Position numbers and translations under genes: made by a program | Shown here: one piece after another, positions 46,013 through 55,284 of the stretch | How positions within the stretch are numbered: position 1 is the stretch's first letter | How the letters are laid out: the number at the start of each line of letters is the position of its first letter | Assembly (NCBI GenBank): GCA_015234425.1 | Contig: JADGNE010000057.1 | Coordinates: forward strand, 1-64,000 | Reading direction: 5' to 3' | DNA: 64,000 bases | DNA from: Devosia sp. | GTDB lineage: Bacteria; Pseudomonadota; Alphaproteobacteria; Rhizobiales; Devosiaceae | Notes under the pieces: generated by a model | What the model saw: the letters and a program-made list of their open reading frames with translations, nothing else | What the model was told of the DNA's origin: nothing | Databases searched by the model: none

Positions 46013-46333
46013 GGAACTTTGTCTTTCCATTCTGCCGGCGGAGCGGGAACGCGGGGACGGCCAATCCCTACGAACTCTGCCGGTGTGCCCGCACCAAGCG
46101 TCGCACCCCATGTGCGCGCCGGCTCAAAATCAGGCACGGTTTCCAGTTTGGCGGGACAGAACATGGACAAGACAATGAGCGCCTCCGCAGCGGAAGGGGC
46201 TGATAATCCTGCCATGCTCCGGCACCGCCGGCCATGGCGACCTGCGGCAGATGGGCGCCAGAGGTCGGATATGATGCCCCCAAAAGGGCGCCGGCGCGGA
46301 AACCTGGGGTTCCCGCGCCGGAATTTATTGCGC
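46013..46333. other. rpsO-pnp intergenic region
   Basis: 321 bases with no supported gene. The only clear element is the large hairpin right after the rpsO stop (listed separately). A pnp leader processed by RNase III is known in E. coli, but no matching long double-stranded structure was identified here. Confidence 0.5.
46291..46321 (-). terminator. Imperfect terminator / processing hairpin after rpsO
   Basis: A perfect 9-bp stem (46291-46299 with 46313-46321) extended by an inner AACC/GGTT stem. On the minus strand TTTT appears 5 bases after it. Termination should be partial, letting pnp be transcribed by readthrough. Confidence 0.55.
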
Positions 46334-46603
46334 TTAGCGGCGCAGGCCGAGCTTTTCGATCAGCGTCTTGTAGCGGTTCTCGTCGATCTTCTTGACATAG
46401 TCGAGAAGGCTACGACGGGTCGAAACCAGCTTGAGCAGACCACGACGGGAATGGTTATCCTTGTTGTGGCCCTTGAAGTGCTCGGTCAGGTTTGCGATGC
46501 GCTCGGACAGGATCGCGACCTGGACTTCCGGCGAGCCGGTGTCGTTTGGAGTGGTCGCGTATTCCTTGATGAGTTCGCTCTTGCGTTCAGCGGTAATCGA
46601 CAT
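46334..46603 (-). CDS. rpsO: 30S ribosomal protein S15
   Basis: 89 aa, normal length. [35 protein letters not shown] and [27 protein letters not shown] are diagnostic. It binds the 16S central domain. AAAGGGA precedes the start. A leader hairpin is listed separately; S15 represses its own synthesis through leader RNA in several phyla. Confidence 0.98.
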   Translation of the reverse strand: MSITAERKSELIKEYATTPNDTGSPEVQVAILSERIANLTEHFKGHNKDNHSRRGLLKLVSTRRSLLDYVKKIDENRYKTLIEKLGLRR

Positions 46604-46637
46604 CGTATGATCCCTTTACTGTGAGGATTTGGAAGAT

Positions 46638-46667
46638 GCCCCGGCCGGGATGTCGTCCAGGCGGGGC
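46638..46667 (-). promoter_or_regulatory. Leader hairpin upstream of rpsO
   Basis: GCCCCG (46638-46643) pairs with CGGGGC (46662-46667), with further GC pairs inside. It lies about 35 bases before the rpsO start. Possible S15 autoregulatory structure. Confidence 0.35.
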
Positions 46668-46743
46668 CGGTTACGCCGGGCACGAGGCCACAGCTGGCGT
46701 TCTCATAGTTGAAAGCGGCGCGAATTGCCAGAATATTCGCCGT

Positions 46744-48465
46744 TCAGAGGTCGCGCTCGTCCGGCCTTGTGGCGGAAAAAGACGGATCCAGGGCCGAAAG
46801 CGGAATCTGGAATGACCATTCAACGCCATTGGGGTGTTCAACGTGCTCGACGACGGCTCCGAGTGCCCCGCCGACCATGGTGCGCAGGACCGTGGTGCCA
46901 AACCCCTTGTGCTCGCTGGAGACGAGGGGACGTGACAGCGTTTCGCGCCAGGTGAGGCGCAGCGACGCGCCCTGACGCTCGAATTTGATGCCGAGCTCGC
47001 CGTCGTCGTCGGCCAGGGCGCCGAAGCGCATGGCGTTGACGGCCATTTCATGAAGCGCCATGCCCAGGATCTGCGCGCCTTGGGGATTTATGCGGATATC
47101 GTCGCCGGTGATGGACACACGCCGGTCATCGGGCGGCCGGAAGGGGGCGAGCTGGAGATCGACGAGCTCGCTGAGCGAGACGCCGGCGCGGCCATGGGCG
47201 AGCAGGAGATCGGTCGAGCGAGCCAGCCCCATGATGCGCCGCTCGAAGGCGGCGACATAATCGGCGATGTCGGTGGCGCCGCGGGCGGTCTGCTTGGCCA
47301 TGGCGGAGATGACCGCCATCTGGTTCTTGGAGCGATGGGCCAGCTCGCGCATGAGAAAATGCACGTCGCGTTCGGCGGCCTGTCGCTGGCGGGAGGCCAG
47401 ACTGAGTGCGCCCGAGACCTCATCGATTTCAGTGACGGGGTAGAAGCGCTCATAGACCACCTCTCCACGCCCAAGGCGCTGGGCGTCGCGCCGCAGGCCA
47501 CTGACCGACTGGCCCAGCTTCTGGGCGATGACGACGGCAATGGCCGAAGCGGCAATAGCGATAATGGCGCCCCATGCGGCCAGTTGCACGAGGGATTCCC
47601 CCAGGGGCTGGCGCACGGTGGACGCCGAGGCCCAGGCGACAATGCGCCAGCCGGTGAGGCCGGAGCGCCATTCGGAGGTGATCACAGTCTCGTTGTTCAG
47701 CTGCTCTTCGACCCAGCTTTCCTGCGAGTTGGCGCCGCGGCGGAGCGGCAGGACATCGCCAATGCCAAGACCCGTGTCGGGGGTCGCTGAAATGACGCCA
47801 TTGCTGCCGTCGACCAGGGCGGCATGCCAGCCGTCCGGCAGTTCGCGCGACTGCATGACCGGAACGAGATCGCGGGCATTTTGTGTCAGGGACAGGAGTT
47901 TTATGGCGCCGGCATCGACTGGCAGCCAGACATTGAAGACCCAGGTCTGGGCGATATTGCCAAAGAACAGGTCGGACACTGTCGCCATGCGCCTGTCGAA
48001 AGCGCGGCGGGCCGTCGCTGCATTGGCGGTAATGGAGAGGGGCTCGCCGAAGGAGACGCGTGTATTGAGGATTTGCTGCATCTGGTCGTCGACAGCGAGC
48101 AGATAAGATCCCGACCCGGCCAGGGCGATCAGCGAGCGCTGGTGGAAGCGGGCGTAGTCGCCATCGAGCAGCGCCTGATCGGAAGAGAGCACCCGCAAGG
48201 TGGTGATCATGCCCGAGATTTCGCGCTCCACCGCCTGGCCCATGGCCTGGACGGTTGCCGAAGTGAGCGCCTGAACAACTGACTCCTGGGCATCATTGGT
48301 GCGCTTGATGAGAACCAGCGTCACGACAAGCGCTGGGATGATGATGACGAGGACGAGGGCGACGAGATAAAGCGCCACGGGGCGGGCGCGACGGTTGATC
48401 CGGCGGGAAGTCGTGAGCTCATCACGAACAGCGGGGGTTTCACCCTTTGCCTGGATCTCGCTCAT
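46744..48465 (-). CDS. HWE-family sensor histidine kinase, membrane-bound
   Basis: About 573 aa; the start is uncertain (ATG 48465 chosen; ATG 48486 and GTG 48492 are in frame and none has a clear SD). TM1 is about residues 30-53 and TM2 about 290-315, with a periplasmic domain of about 240 residues between them that may be a Cache-type sensor. A HAMP-like stretch follows, then the H-box ELAHRSKNQMAVISAMA. The N-box is LHEMAVNAMRFGAL and the W-x-E motif is LTWRE, which together define HWE kinases. No response regulator gene is adjacent, so its partner is unknown. Confidence 0.88.
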   Translation of the reverse strand: MSEIQAKGETPAVRDELTTSRRINRRARPVALYLVALVLVIIIPALVVTLVLIKRTNDAQESVVQALTSATVQAMGQAVEREISGMITTLRVLSSDQALLDGDYARFHQRSLIALAGSGSYLLAVDDQMQQILNTRVSFGEPLSITANAATARRAFDRRMATVSDLFFGNIAQTWVFNVWLPVDAGAIKLLSLTQNARDLVPVMQSRELPDGWHAALVDGSNGVISATPDTGLGIGDVLPLRRGANSQESWVEEQLNNETVITSEWRSGLTGWRIVAWASASTVRQPLGESLVQLAAWGAIIAIAASAIAVVIAQKLGQSVSGLRRDAQRLGRGEVVYERFYPVTEIDEVSGALSLASRQRQAAERDVHFLMRELAHRSKNQMAVISAMAKQTARGATDIADYVAAFERRIMGLARSTDLLLAHGRAGVSLSELVDLQLAPFRPPDDRRVSITGDDIRINPQGAQILGMALHEMAVNAMRFGALADDDGELGIKFERQGASLRLTWRETLSRPLVSSEHKGFGTTVLRTMVGGALGAVVEHVEHPNGVEWSFQIPLSALDPSFSATRPDERDL

Positions 48466-48689
48466 GTCAGGAGATATCCACGACATTGGCACAGGCGGCT
48501 CGTGGCCGTGGTTCGGTTACGAGCATGGTCTATCCCTGTGCCTCTTCACCTAAAATAGCAGAGAAAGTCAGCCAAGCCCCCGCCGGAGATCCCTGTGCTG
48601 CGAACGAGTCGCAGAGCATATACAACACGCAAAGACGCATGGGGTTGCAAGGCATGGAAACCGCGGCGCGGCTCTGGTAAACACCCCCC

Positions 48690-50084
48690 ATGACCGACAC
48701 GCAGTTCGCCCCCAAAAAGCTGTTCATCAAGACCTATGGTTGCCAGATGAACGTCTATGACAGTGATCGCATGGCCGATGCACTGGCCCCCCACGGCTAT
48801 CATCCGACGCAGGATATGGCCGAGGCCGACCTCATTTTGCTAAATACCTGCCATATTCGGGAAAAAGCCAGCGAAAAGGTTTTCTCCGAGCTGGGGCGGC
48901 TGAAGGAACTGCAGACCGACAGGCGTGCATCAGGCGGAGACCTGATGATCGGCGTTGCCGGCTGCGTGGCCCAGGCCGAGGGCGAGGAAATCGCCCGGCG
49001 TGCCCCCATGGTGGACATGGTGTTCGGCCCGCAGGCCTACCACCGCCTGCCCGAAATGCTGGCCAAGGCGGAAAGCCAGCGTCACATGCACCCGAGCCTC
49101 AAGCGGGCCGTCGTCGATACGGATTTTCCCGAGGAAGACAAGTTCGCTCATCTCCCGGCGGCTCGCAAAGAAGTGACCATCAGCCGGGGTCTCACAGCGT
49201 TCCTCACCGTGCAGGAAGGCTGCGACAAGTTCTGTTCGTTCTGCGTCGTGCCCTATACCCGCGGCTCCGAAGTCAGCCGGCCGGTGGCCCAGGTGCTAGA
49301 CGAAGCGCGCCGCCTCGCCGAGGCCGGGGTGAAGGAAATCACGCTGCTCGGCCAGAACGTCAACGCCTATCACGGCGAAGATAGCGGACGAGCCGTGGGC
49401 CTCGGTGAACTGGCCTATCGCCTCGCCGAAATTCCGGGGCTGGAGCGCCTGCGCTATACCACCAGCCATCCGCGCGACATGGATGACGCGCTGATCGCGG
49501 CGCATCGCGACCTCGATTTCCTGATGCCTTATCTGCACCTGCCGGTGCAGTCGGGTTCGGACACGATCTTGAAGGCGATGAACCGCAAGCACACGGCGGC
49601 CGAATATCTGGCGCTGATCGACAAGATCAAGACCGCACGCCCTGACATGGCGCTCTCGGGCGACTTCATCGTCGGCTTCCCGGGTGAAACCGACCAGGAT
49701 TTCAAGGACACCCTCTCGATCATCCGCGCCGTTGGCTACGCCTCGGCCTATTCGTTCAAATATTCGACGCGGCCGGGCACGCCGGGCGCCAACATGGGCA
49801 ACCAGGTGGCAGAAGAGGTGAAGGTCGAGCGTCTCGCGCGGCTGCAGGAGCTGGTGACCAGCCAGACCAACCAGTTCCACGCCTCGATGGTCGGACGCAC
49901 ATTGCCAGTGCTGATCGAGCGGGTCGGACGCATGCCGGGGCAGGTGGGCGGACGTTCGCCCTATCTGCAGGCGGTCCATCTCGAGGGCAGCACCGATCTC
50001 ATCGGGGCCATCCACCAGGTGGAAATCACCGGCGTGATGACCAATTCGCTGACCGGTCGCCTCGCTCAGGCCGCGGCCGCCTAG
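48690..50084 (+). CDS. miaB: tRNA-2-methylthio-N6-dimethylallyladenosine synthase
   Basis: 464 aa. UPF0004 domain with the three auxiliary cluster Cys ([30 protein letters not shown]), the radical-SAM motif [17 protein letters not shown], and a C-terminal TRAM domain ([30 protein letters not shown]). It thiomethylates A37 of tRNAs reading UNN codons. No SD is visible before the ATG. The next gene starts 11 bases later. Confidence 0.97.
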   Translation: MTDTQFAPKKLFIKTYGCQMNVYDSDRMADALAPHGYHPTQDMAEADLILLNTCHIREKASEKVFSELGRLKELQTDRRASGGDLMIGVAGCVAQAEGEEIARRAPMVDMVFGPQAYHRLPEMLAKAESQRHMHPSLKRAVVDTDFPEEDKFAHLPAARKEVTISRGLTAFLTVQEGCDKFCSFCVVPYTRGSEVSRPVAQVLDEARRLAEAGVKEITLLGQNVNAYHGEDSGRAVGLGELAYRLAEIPGLERLRYTTSHPRDMDDALIAAHRDLDFLMPYLHLPVQSGSDTILKAMNRKHTAAEYLALIDKIKTARPDMALSGDFIVGFPGETDQDFKDTLSIIRAVGYASAYSFKYSTRPGTPGANMGNQVAEEVKVERLARLQELVTSQTNQFHASMVGRTLPVLIERVGRMPGQVGGRSPYLQAVHLEGSTDLIGAIHQVEITGVMTNSLTGRLAQAAAA

Positions 50085-50095
50085 GACGGAAAGAA

Positions 50096-51244
50096 ATGGC
50101 GCGGGGCCCTGTCGCACTCACCAGAGCCCAGGCCCGCGCCATCTGGATGCGGGCCCAGCGCCTTGATGAGACCGCGCCGTTTGGCGACGGGCCGCAGGCG
50201 ACCGCCAAAGCCATATCGCAACTTGGCTATTTGCAGATCGACACGATCAATGTGATCGAGCGCTGCCACCATCACATTCTCTATTCGCGCATTCCCCACT
50301 ATCGGCGGAGCGATCTGGCGCATCTGCAATCGACGGTAAAGTCGATCTTTGAATATTGGACCCATGCGCTGAGCTATGTGCCGGCGGAGGATTTTGCGTT
50401 TTTCGTGCCGCTGATGCAGCACTATCGGGCCAATCCCAGCCGCTGGTTCGGCTCGGTGACGACCGACGAGGTCCGCGCCATGGTGCGCCGGCTCAAGACC
50501 GAGGGGCCGCTGTCGATCCGCGATATCGACGATGACGAGCTGGTGGAAAAGAACCACGCCTGGGCGAGCCGCAAACCATCCAAGCGCGTGTTGCAGCTGA
50601 TGTTTTTTCAGGGGCTGGTGGTCATTTCCCGGCGCGAGGGGATGGTCAAAACCTATGACCTCGCCGAGCGGCATTTTGGCTGGGCGAAAAGTCCGCGGGC
50701 GGCGACCGAGCGACAGGGGACAGCCTATCTTCTCGACCGCGCCTTGCGCAGCCAGGGGGTGGTCAGCCTCGACTCCATCTGCCATCTCAATGCGCCCGCG
50801 AAAAAGGCCGTGCTCGAGCTGATCGAGGCGCGAGTGAAGCGGCGGCAACTGGTGGAAGTGGTCATCGAAGGGGCAGAAAAAATCCGGCACTGGGCGGCTC
50901 TGGAGGCGCTGGAGCAGGGGGGCCTTGCTGCGGCGGGGCGGGTTCATATCCTGTCGCCGTTCGATCCGCTGATCATTCAGCGAAAGCGCCTGAAATTGTT
51001 CTTTGGCTATGAGCATGTATTCGAAGCCTATGTCCCGGCGGCAAAACGGAAATATGGCTATTTCGCCCTGCCGGTGCTGATCGATGATCGGGTGGTGGCG
51101 GCGATCGATCTCAAGACCGACCGCCGCGCCGGCAAGCTTGTCGTGCAGAACTGGACCTGGCTCGAAGAGATTGGCGCGGATGAGCAGGCTGCGATCACGG
51201 ACGAACTCGACCGCTTCGAGCGGTTTCAACTCGGCGCGCAATAG
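50096..51244 (+). CDS. YcaQ/AlkX-like winged-helix DNA glycosylase
   Basis: 382 aa. HTH_42-superfamily protein (winged-helix DNA-binding domain-containing). The catalytic motif region reads GYLQIDTINVIERCHHHILYSR with Q47-I-D49, matching the Q-x-D of E. coli YcaQ, a glycosylase that unhooks interstrand crosslinks. HILSPFDPLIIQRKRLKLFFGYEHVFEAYVPAAKRKYGYFALPVL is typical of the family C-terminal region. It follows miaB by 11 bases with GGAAAGA upstream, so it is likely co-transcribed with miaB. Confidence 0.85.
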   Translation: MARGPVALTRAQARAIWMRAQRLDETAPFGDGPQATAKAISQLGYLQIDTINVIERCHHHILYSRIPHYRRSDLAHLQSTVKSIFEYWTHALSYVPAEDFAFFVPLMQHYRANPSRWFGSVTTDEVRAMVRRLKTEGPLSIRDIDDDELVEKNHAWASRKPSKRVLQLMFFQGLVVISRREGMVKTYDLAERHFGWAKSPRAATERQGTAYLLDRALRSQGVVSLDSICHLNAPAKKAVLELIEARVKRRQLVEVVIEGAEKIRHWAALEALEQGGLAAAGRVHILSPFDPLIIQRKRLKLFFGYEHVFEAYVPAAKRKYGYFALPVLIDDRVVAAIDLKTDRRAGKLVVQNWTWLEEIGADEQAAITDELDRFERFQLGAQ

Positions 51245-51391
51245 GGGCAGGATTGCCGTCCCTCCCACATCCATCCGCAAACCGTTGCCCGGCTTGTCCG
51301 GGCAATCCCGAGCGCGTCTCAAGGTGGATCACCGGGATAAACCCGGTGATGACGACGGGGGAGAGTTTTGGGCCGGGCCCTGCGGGCAGCC

Positions 51392-52114
51392 CTATTCGGC
51401 GGGCTTGGTCGTCTTCGCTTTGGGCGTGAGGCCGTGGAGGAAGAGCTGCTCGAGATAGCGGGCGGCGTCCTCGAAACGTCCATCGCCACCGCGGCCCTTG
51501 CCGAGAATCGCACGCACCTGAACGTCAAAATCGGCATAGTGCTGGGTGGTCGCCCAGATCGAAAAGATCAGGTGGTAGGGGTCGGCGCGGGCGATCTTGC
51601 CCTCGTCCATCCAGCCGAGCAGGATTTTGGCCTTTTCGTCGACGAGGTTTTTGAGATCGACCTCGATCATGTCGATGATGTGGGGAGCGCCGCGCAGCAT
51701 CTCATTGGCGAAGAGCCGGCTTTCGCGCGGAAAATCGCGCGCCATCTCGAGCTTGCGGCGGATATAGGAGCGGATTTCCGAGAAGGGATCGCCATCGGCG
51801 CGCATCTCCTCGAGCGGGGCCAGCCAGGTGACGAGCAGCTCGCTCATCAGGCGGCGATGGATCTCTTCCTTCTTGGGAAAATAATAGAGCAAATTGGGTT
51901 TGCTCATCCCCGCCACTTCAGCGATCTGATCGATGGTGGCGCCCCGAAAGCCGTGCATGGAAAATACTTCCAGCGCCGCCTCAAGGATAGCGTCCTGTTT
52001 TTCTTTCTGGATACGCGTAGCCGGACGGCTCTTGGCCGCCTTGGCGTCAGCTTTATGGACCCGCTTGGCGGGCGCTTTGGGGGGCTCGACCGATTTCAGC
52101 TTTCTGGGTGCCAT
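51392..52114 (-). CDS. RutR-type TetR regulator of pyrimidine catabolism
   Basis: 240 aa from the ATG at 52112-52114; an in-frame ATG at 52186 would cover the operator. A Lys/Pro-rich N-terminal arm of about 35 residues precedes the TetR helix-turn-helix (ILEAALEVFSMHGFRGATIDQIAEVAGMSKPNLLYYFPKKEEIH). The C-terminal half has FSIWATTQHYADFDVQVRAIL, the uracil/thymine-binding region of E. coli RutR. It is divergent from the transaminase gene, with a RutR-like site between them. No rut (oxidative) genes are present; it likely controls the reductive pathway here. Confidence 0.88.
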   Translation of the reverse strand: MAPRKLKSVEPPKAPAKRVHKADAKAAKSRPATRIQKEKQDAILEAALEVFSMHGFRGATIDQIAEVAGMSKPNLLYYFPKKEEIHRRLMSELLVTWLAPLEEMRADGDPFSEIRSYIRRKLEMARDFPRESRLFANEMLRGAPHIIDMIEVDLKNLVDEKAKILLGWMDEGKIARADPYHLIFSIWATTQHYADFDVQVRAILGKGRGGDGRFEDAARYLEQLFLHGLTPKAKTTKPAE

Positions 52115-52149
52115 TTTCGTCTTGCGGGAAAGAACAGGAGTGCTAACAT

Positions 52150-52165
52150 TTTTCCAACTGGTCAA
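52150..52165. promoter_or_regulatory. RutR-like operator
   Basis: TTTTCCA-AC-TGGTCAA matches the E. coli RutR consensus TTGACCA-nn-TGGTCAA at 12 of 14 defined positions, with the right half perfect. It lies between the divergent regulator and transaminase genes. Confidence 0.6.
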
Positions 52166-52246
52166 AAATCTGGGGTTCGACTTCAACTGTCAAGCGCCCG
52201 CGAATAATGGCCGGATAAAGGGCAGTCAAATAGGGAGCGAACTGTC

Positions 52247-53575
52247 GTGTCCACCAATAATGCCGTCGTGCCGAACGATCTCAGCGCGTTCTGGATGCCG
52301 TTTACGGCCAACCGGCAGTTCAAGAAATCGCCGCGCATGTTCGTGGCGGCCAAGGACATGCACTACACAACCAGCGATGGCCGCCAGGTGCTCGATGGCA
52401 CCGCTGGTCTCTGGTGCGTCAATGCCGGCCATGCCCGTCCGAAAATCGTGGAGGCGATTTCCAAGCAGGCCGCCGAGCTCGACTATGCGCCCGCCTTTCA
52501 GATGGGCCACCCCAAGGCGTTCGAGCTGGCCAATCGGCTGGTGGATCTGACGCCCGATGGGCTCGACCATGTGCTGTTCACCAATTCGGGTTCGGAATCG
52601 GTCGAGACCGCGCTCAAGGTGGCGCTGGCCTATCAGAAGGTGATCGGGCAGGGCGCACGCAGCCGGCTGATCGGGCGCGAACGCGGCTATCACGGGGTCA
52701 ATTTCGGCGGCATTTCGGTGGGTGGCATTGTCACCAACCGCAAAATGTTCGGCACACTTCTTACCGGCGTCGATCATCTGCCGCATACGCATAACCTCGC
52801 CAAGAACGCCTTCTCCAAGGGTCTGCCCGAGCATGGCGTTGACCTCGCCGACGAGCTTGAACGCATCGTCACGCTTCATGACGCCTCGACCATCGCGGCG
52901 GTGATCGTTGAGCCGGTGGCGGGATCGACCGGCGTGCTCATTCCGCCCCCGGGCTATCTGCAACGCCTGCGCGACATCACCAAGAAACACGGCATTTTGC
53001 TGATTTTTGACGAGGTGATCACGGGCTATGGCCGCCTTGGGACGCCGTTCGGCGCCGATTATTTTGGCGTGACGCCGGATATTCTGGTGACGGCCAAGGG
53101 CCTGACCAATGGGGTCATTCCGATGGGTGCGGTGATGGTCTCCAAGGAGATCCACGACGCTTTCATGCAGGGGCCGGAACATCTCATCGAGTTCTTCCAC
53201 GGCTATACCTATTCGGGCAATCCGATCGCCTCGGCGGCGGGCCTCGCCACGCTCGAGACCTATAAGGACGAGGGCCTGCTCACCCGTGGCGCCGACCTCG
53301 CAAAAGTCTGGGAAGACGGGCTGCACAGCCTCAAGGGCCTGCCCCACGTCATCGACATCCGCAATATCGGCCTTGTCGGCGCGGTCGAACTGGAACCCAT
53401 CGCCGGACACCCAACCAAGCGGGCCTTCGCGGCCTTTCTCGCCGCCTTCGAGCAGGGCCTACTTATTCGCACCACCGGCGACATCATCGCGCTCAGCCCG
53501 CCGCTGATCGTTACGGAAAGCCAGATCGACCAGATCATCACGACCCTGGCCGGCATCCTCAAGACGCTTGAGTAA
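52247..53575 (+). CDS. Beta-alanine:pyruvate transaminase (class III aminotransferase)
   Basis: 442 aa with a GTG start, and TAGGGAG about 9 bases upstream. PLP-dependent class III enzyme: FTNSGSESVETALK for cofactor phosphate, LLIFDEVITGYGRLG, and the Schiff-base lysine Lys284 in VTAKGLTNG. DLSAFWMPFTANRQFK at the N-terminus is typical of omega-amino acid:pyruvate transaminases. It would convert beta-alanine (from uracil) or beta-aminoisobutyrate (from thymine) to the semialdehyde. The next gene oxidises that product. Confidence 0.92.
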   Translation: MSTNNAVVPNDLSAFWMPFTANRQFKKSPRMFVAAKDMHYTTSDGRQVLDGTAGLWCVNAGHARPKIVEAISKQAAELDYAPAFQMGHPKAFELANRLVDLTPDGLDHVLFTNSGSESVETALKVALAYQKVIGQGARSRLIGRERGYHGVNFGGISVGGIVTNRKMFGTLLTGVDHLPHTHNLAKNAFSKGLPEHGVDLADELERIVTLHDASTIAAVIVEPVAGSTGVLIPPPGYLQRLRDITKKHGILLIFDEVITGYGRLGTPFGADYFGVTPDILVTAKGLTNGVIPMGAVMVSKEIHDAFMQGPEHLIEFFHGYTYSGNPIASAAGLATLETYKDEGLLTRGADLAKVWEDGLHSLKGLPHVIDIRNIGLVGAVELEPIAGHPTKRAFAAFLAAFEQGLLIRTTGDIIALSPPLIVTESQIDQIITTLAGILKTLE

Positions 53576-53578
53576 AAT

Positions 53579-53620
53579 GGAACAAACATTCTATAAGCGA
53601 AACAATAGAATTTTTGTTCC
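53579..53620. promoter_or_regulatory. AT-rich inverted repeat upstream of mmsA
   Basis: GGAACAAACATTCTAT (53579-53594) and ATAGAATTTTTGTTCC (53605-53620) are complementary over 15 of 16 bases with a 10-base spacer. It starts directly after the transaminase stop and stands out as AT-rich in a GC-rich genome. Candidate operator or mRNA hairpin; it does not resemble the RutR site. Confidence 0.6.
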
Positions 53621-53641
53621 TGCAAGGAAGAGGATCGACTG

Positions 53642-55138
53642 ATGCAGATCATCGAGAACGCCGTGGCCGGCAAGCGCTATGTGTCGAGCTCGACGCGGCG
53701 CGTGCCCGTGTTCAATCCGGCCACTGGCGAGCAGAGCGCAGAACTGCCCCTGTCGACCATGGACGAGCTTAACGAAGCCGTTGCCTCGGCCGTCAAGGCG
53801 CAGGTCGCCTGGGGCAATACCCCGCCGATGAAGCGCGCCCGCGTCATGTTCAAGTTCAAGGCGCTACTCGATCAATATGCCGACGATATCGCCCGCGAGA
53901 TTTCCAGGGAACACGGCAAGGTGCATGACGATGCCTTGGGCGAAGTGGCCCGCGGGATCGACTGCGTCGACTTTGCCTGTGGTATTCCGCACCTCCTGAA
54001 GGGCGAATATTCCCGCAATGTCGGCCCGAGCATCGACACCTATTCGGATCGCCAGCCACTGGGCGTGGTGGCCGGGGTGACCCCGTTCAACTTCCCGGCC
54101 ATGGTGCCGATGTGGATGTATCCGGCGGCCATCGCCTGCGGCAATGCCTTCATTTTAAAGCCGTCAGAGCGCGACCCATCTGCGCCGATGCTGGCCTGGA
54201 ACCTCTTCATGGAGGCCGGCCTGCCCGAAGGCATTTTGCAGGTGATCCACGGCGACAAGGAGATGGTCGACGGGATCTTGGATCATCCGGACATCAAGGC
54301 GGTGAGCTTTGTCGGCTCGACGCCCATCGCCGAATATGTCTACCAGCGCGGCACCAAGGCCGGTAAGCGCGTGCAGGCGCTGGGCGGCGCCAAGAACCAC
54401 ATGATCATCATGCCGGACGCCGATCTCGACCAGGCCGCTGACGCGCTGATGGGCGCAGGCTATGGCTCGGCCGGCGAGCGCTGCATGGCCATTTCCGTCG
54501 CGGTGCCGGTGGGCAAGGGTACGGCTGATGCGTTGATCGAAAAGCTCAAGCCGCGCGTGGAAAGCCTCAAGATCGGTCCTTCGACCGACAAGGACGCCGA
54601 AATGGGGCCCGTCGTCACCAAGATGCACCGCGACAAGATTCTTGGGTACATCGACGCCGGCGAGAAGGAAGGGGCAAAGCTTGTTGTCGATGGCCGCGGC
54701 TTCAAGCTCCAGGGCTATGAGAACGGCTATTATGTTGGCGGCACGCTGTTCGACAATGTCGAGCCGCATATGTCGATCTACAAGGACGAGATCTTCGGGC
54801 CGGTGCTGTCGGTGGTGCGCCGCAACAGTTTCCAGGATGCTGTCGATCTGATCCACGGGCATGAATATGCCAATGGCACGGCGATTTTCACCCGCGATGG
54901 TGATGCGGCACGTGAATTTGCCGAGAAGATCGAAGTGGGCATGGTGGGCATCAATGTGCCGATCCCGGTGCCGGTGGCCTACCACTCCTTCGGCGGCTGG
55001 AAGCGCTCGCTGTTCGGCGACCATTCCATCTATGGGCCCGAAGGCATCCACTTCTATACGCGGCTCAAGACCGTCACCACCCGCTGGCCCGCAGGGATCA
55101 AGGGCGGCGCGGAGTTTTCGTTCCCGAGCGTGAAGTAG
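53642..55138 (+). CDS. mmsA: CoA-acylating (methyl)malonate-semialdehyde dehydrogenase
   Basis: 498 aa. Aldehyde dehydrogenase fold: GVTPFNFPAMVPMWMYPAAIACGNAFILKPSE for NAD, VSFVGSTPIAEYV, and the catalytic Cys281 in GSAGERCMAI. MQIIENAVAGKRYV and the C-terminal VPVAYHSFGGWKRSLFGD are specific to MmsA/IolA. It makes acetyl-CoA (or propionyl-CoA) from the semialdehyde made by the upstream transaminase. Clear AAGGAAGAGG site upstream. Confidence 0.96.
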   Translation: MQIIENAVAGKRYVSSSTRRVPVFNPATGEQSAELPLSTMDELNEAVASAVKAQVAWGNTPPMKRARVMFKFKALLDQYADDIAREISREHGKVHDDALGEVARGIDCVDFACGIPHLLKGEYSRNVGPSIDTYSDRQPLGVVAGVTPFNFPAMVPMWMYPAAIACGNAFILKPSERDPSAPMLAWNLFMEAGLPEGILQVIHGDKEMVDGILDHPDIKAVSFVGSTPIAEYVYQRGTKAGKRVQALGGAKNHMIIMPDADLDQAADALMGAGYGSAGERCMAISVAVPVGKGTADALIEKLKPRVESLKIGPSTDKDAEMGPVVTKMHRDKILGYIDAGEKEGAKLVVDGRGFKLQGYENGYYVGGTLFDNVEPHMSIYKDEIFGPVLSVVRRNSFQDAVDLIHGHEYANGTAIFTRDGDAAREFAEKIEVGMVGINVPIPVPVAYHSFGGWKRSLFGDHSIYGPEGIHFYTRLKTVTTRWPAGIKGGAEFSFPSVK

Positions 55139-55174
55139 GGTCAGATGGTCAGCGTTCACAACACATCGCTGACC

Positions 55175-55205
55175 GCCCCTTGCCTCTCCCACACGGAGAG
55201 GGCAG
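55175..55205. repeat. Degenerate palindromic repeat after mmsA
   Basis: CCTCTCCCACACGGAGAGGG within 55183-55202, related to the palindromic modules elsewhere in this window. Confidence 0.5.
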
Positions 55206-55216
55206 AGAAATTTTTT

Positions 55217-55250
55217 GGCCCCGCCAGTGCCCTCGCGCATTGGCGGGGCC
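55217..55250. promoter_or_regulatory. Perfect 10-bp inverted repeat before the amidohydrolase gene
   Basis: GGCCCCGCCA (55217-55226) and TGGCGGGGCC (55241-55250). No T-run follows on either strand; the T-run lies on the wrong side for termination. A RutR half-site TTGACCA lies just after it at 55257-55263. Confidence 0.4.
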
Positions 55251-55284
55251 ACCTATTTGACCACACAGACATAAGAGCAAGAAA

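Noticed and set aside
43646..46624. 992-residue open frame on the plus strand opposite pnp and rpsO
   Set aside because: Shadow frame; both minus-strand genes are unmistakable, and it would start inside the membrane-protein gene.
55217..55250. Intrinsic terminator after mmsA
   Set aside because: The stem is perfect, but the T-run precedes the left arm on the plus strand and reads as A-run after the stem on the minus strand, so it cannot act as an intrinsic terminator in either direction.
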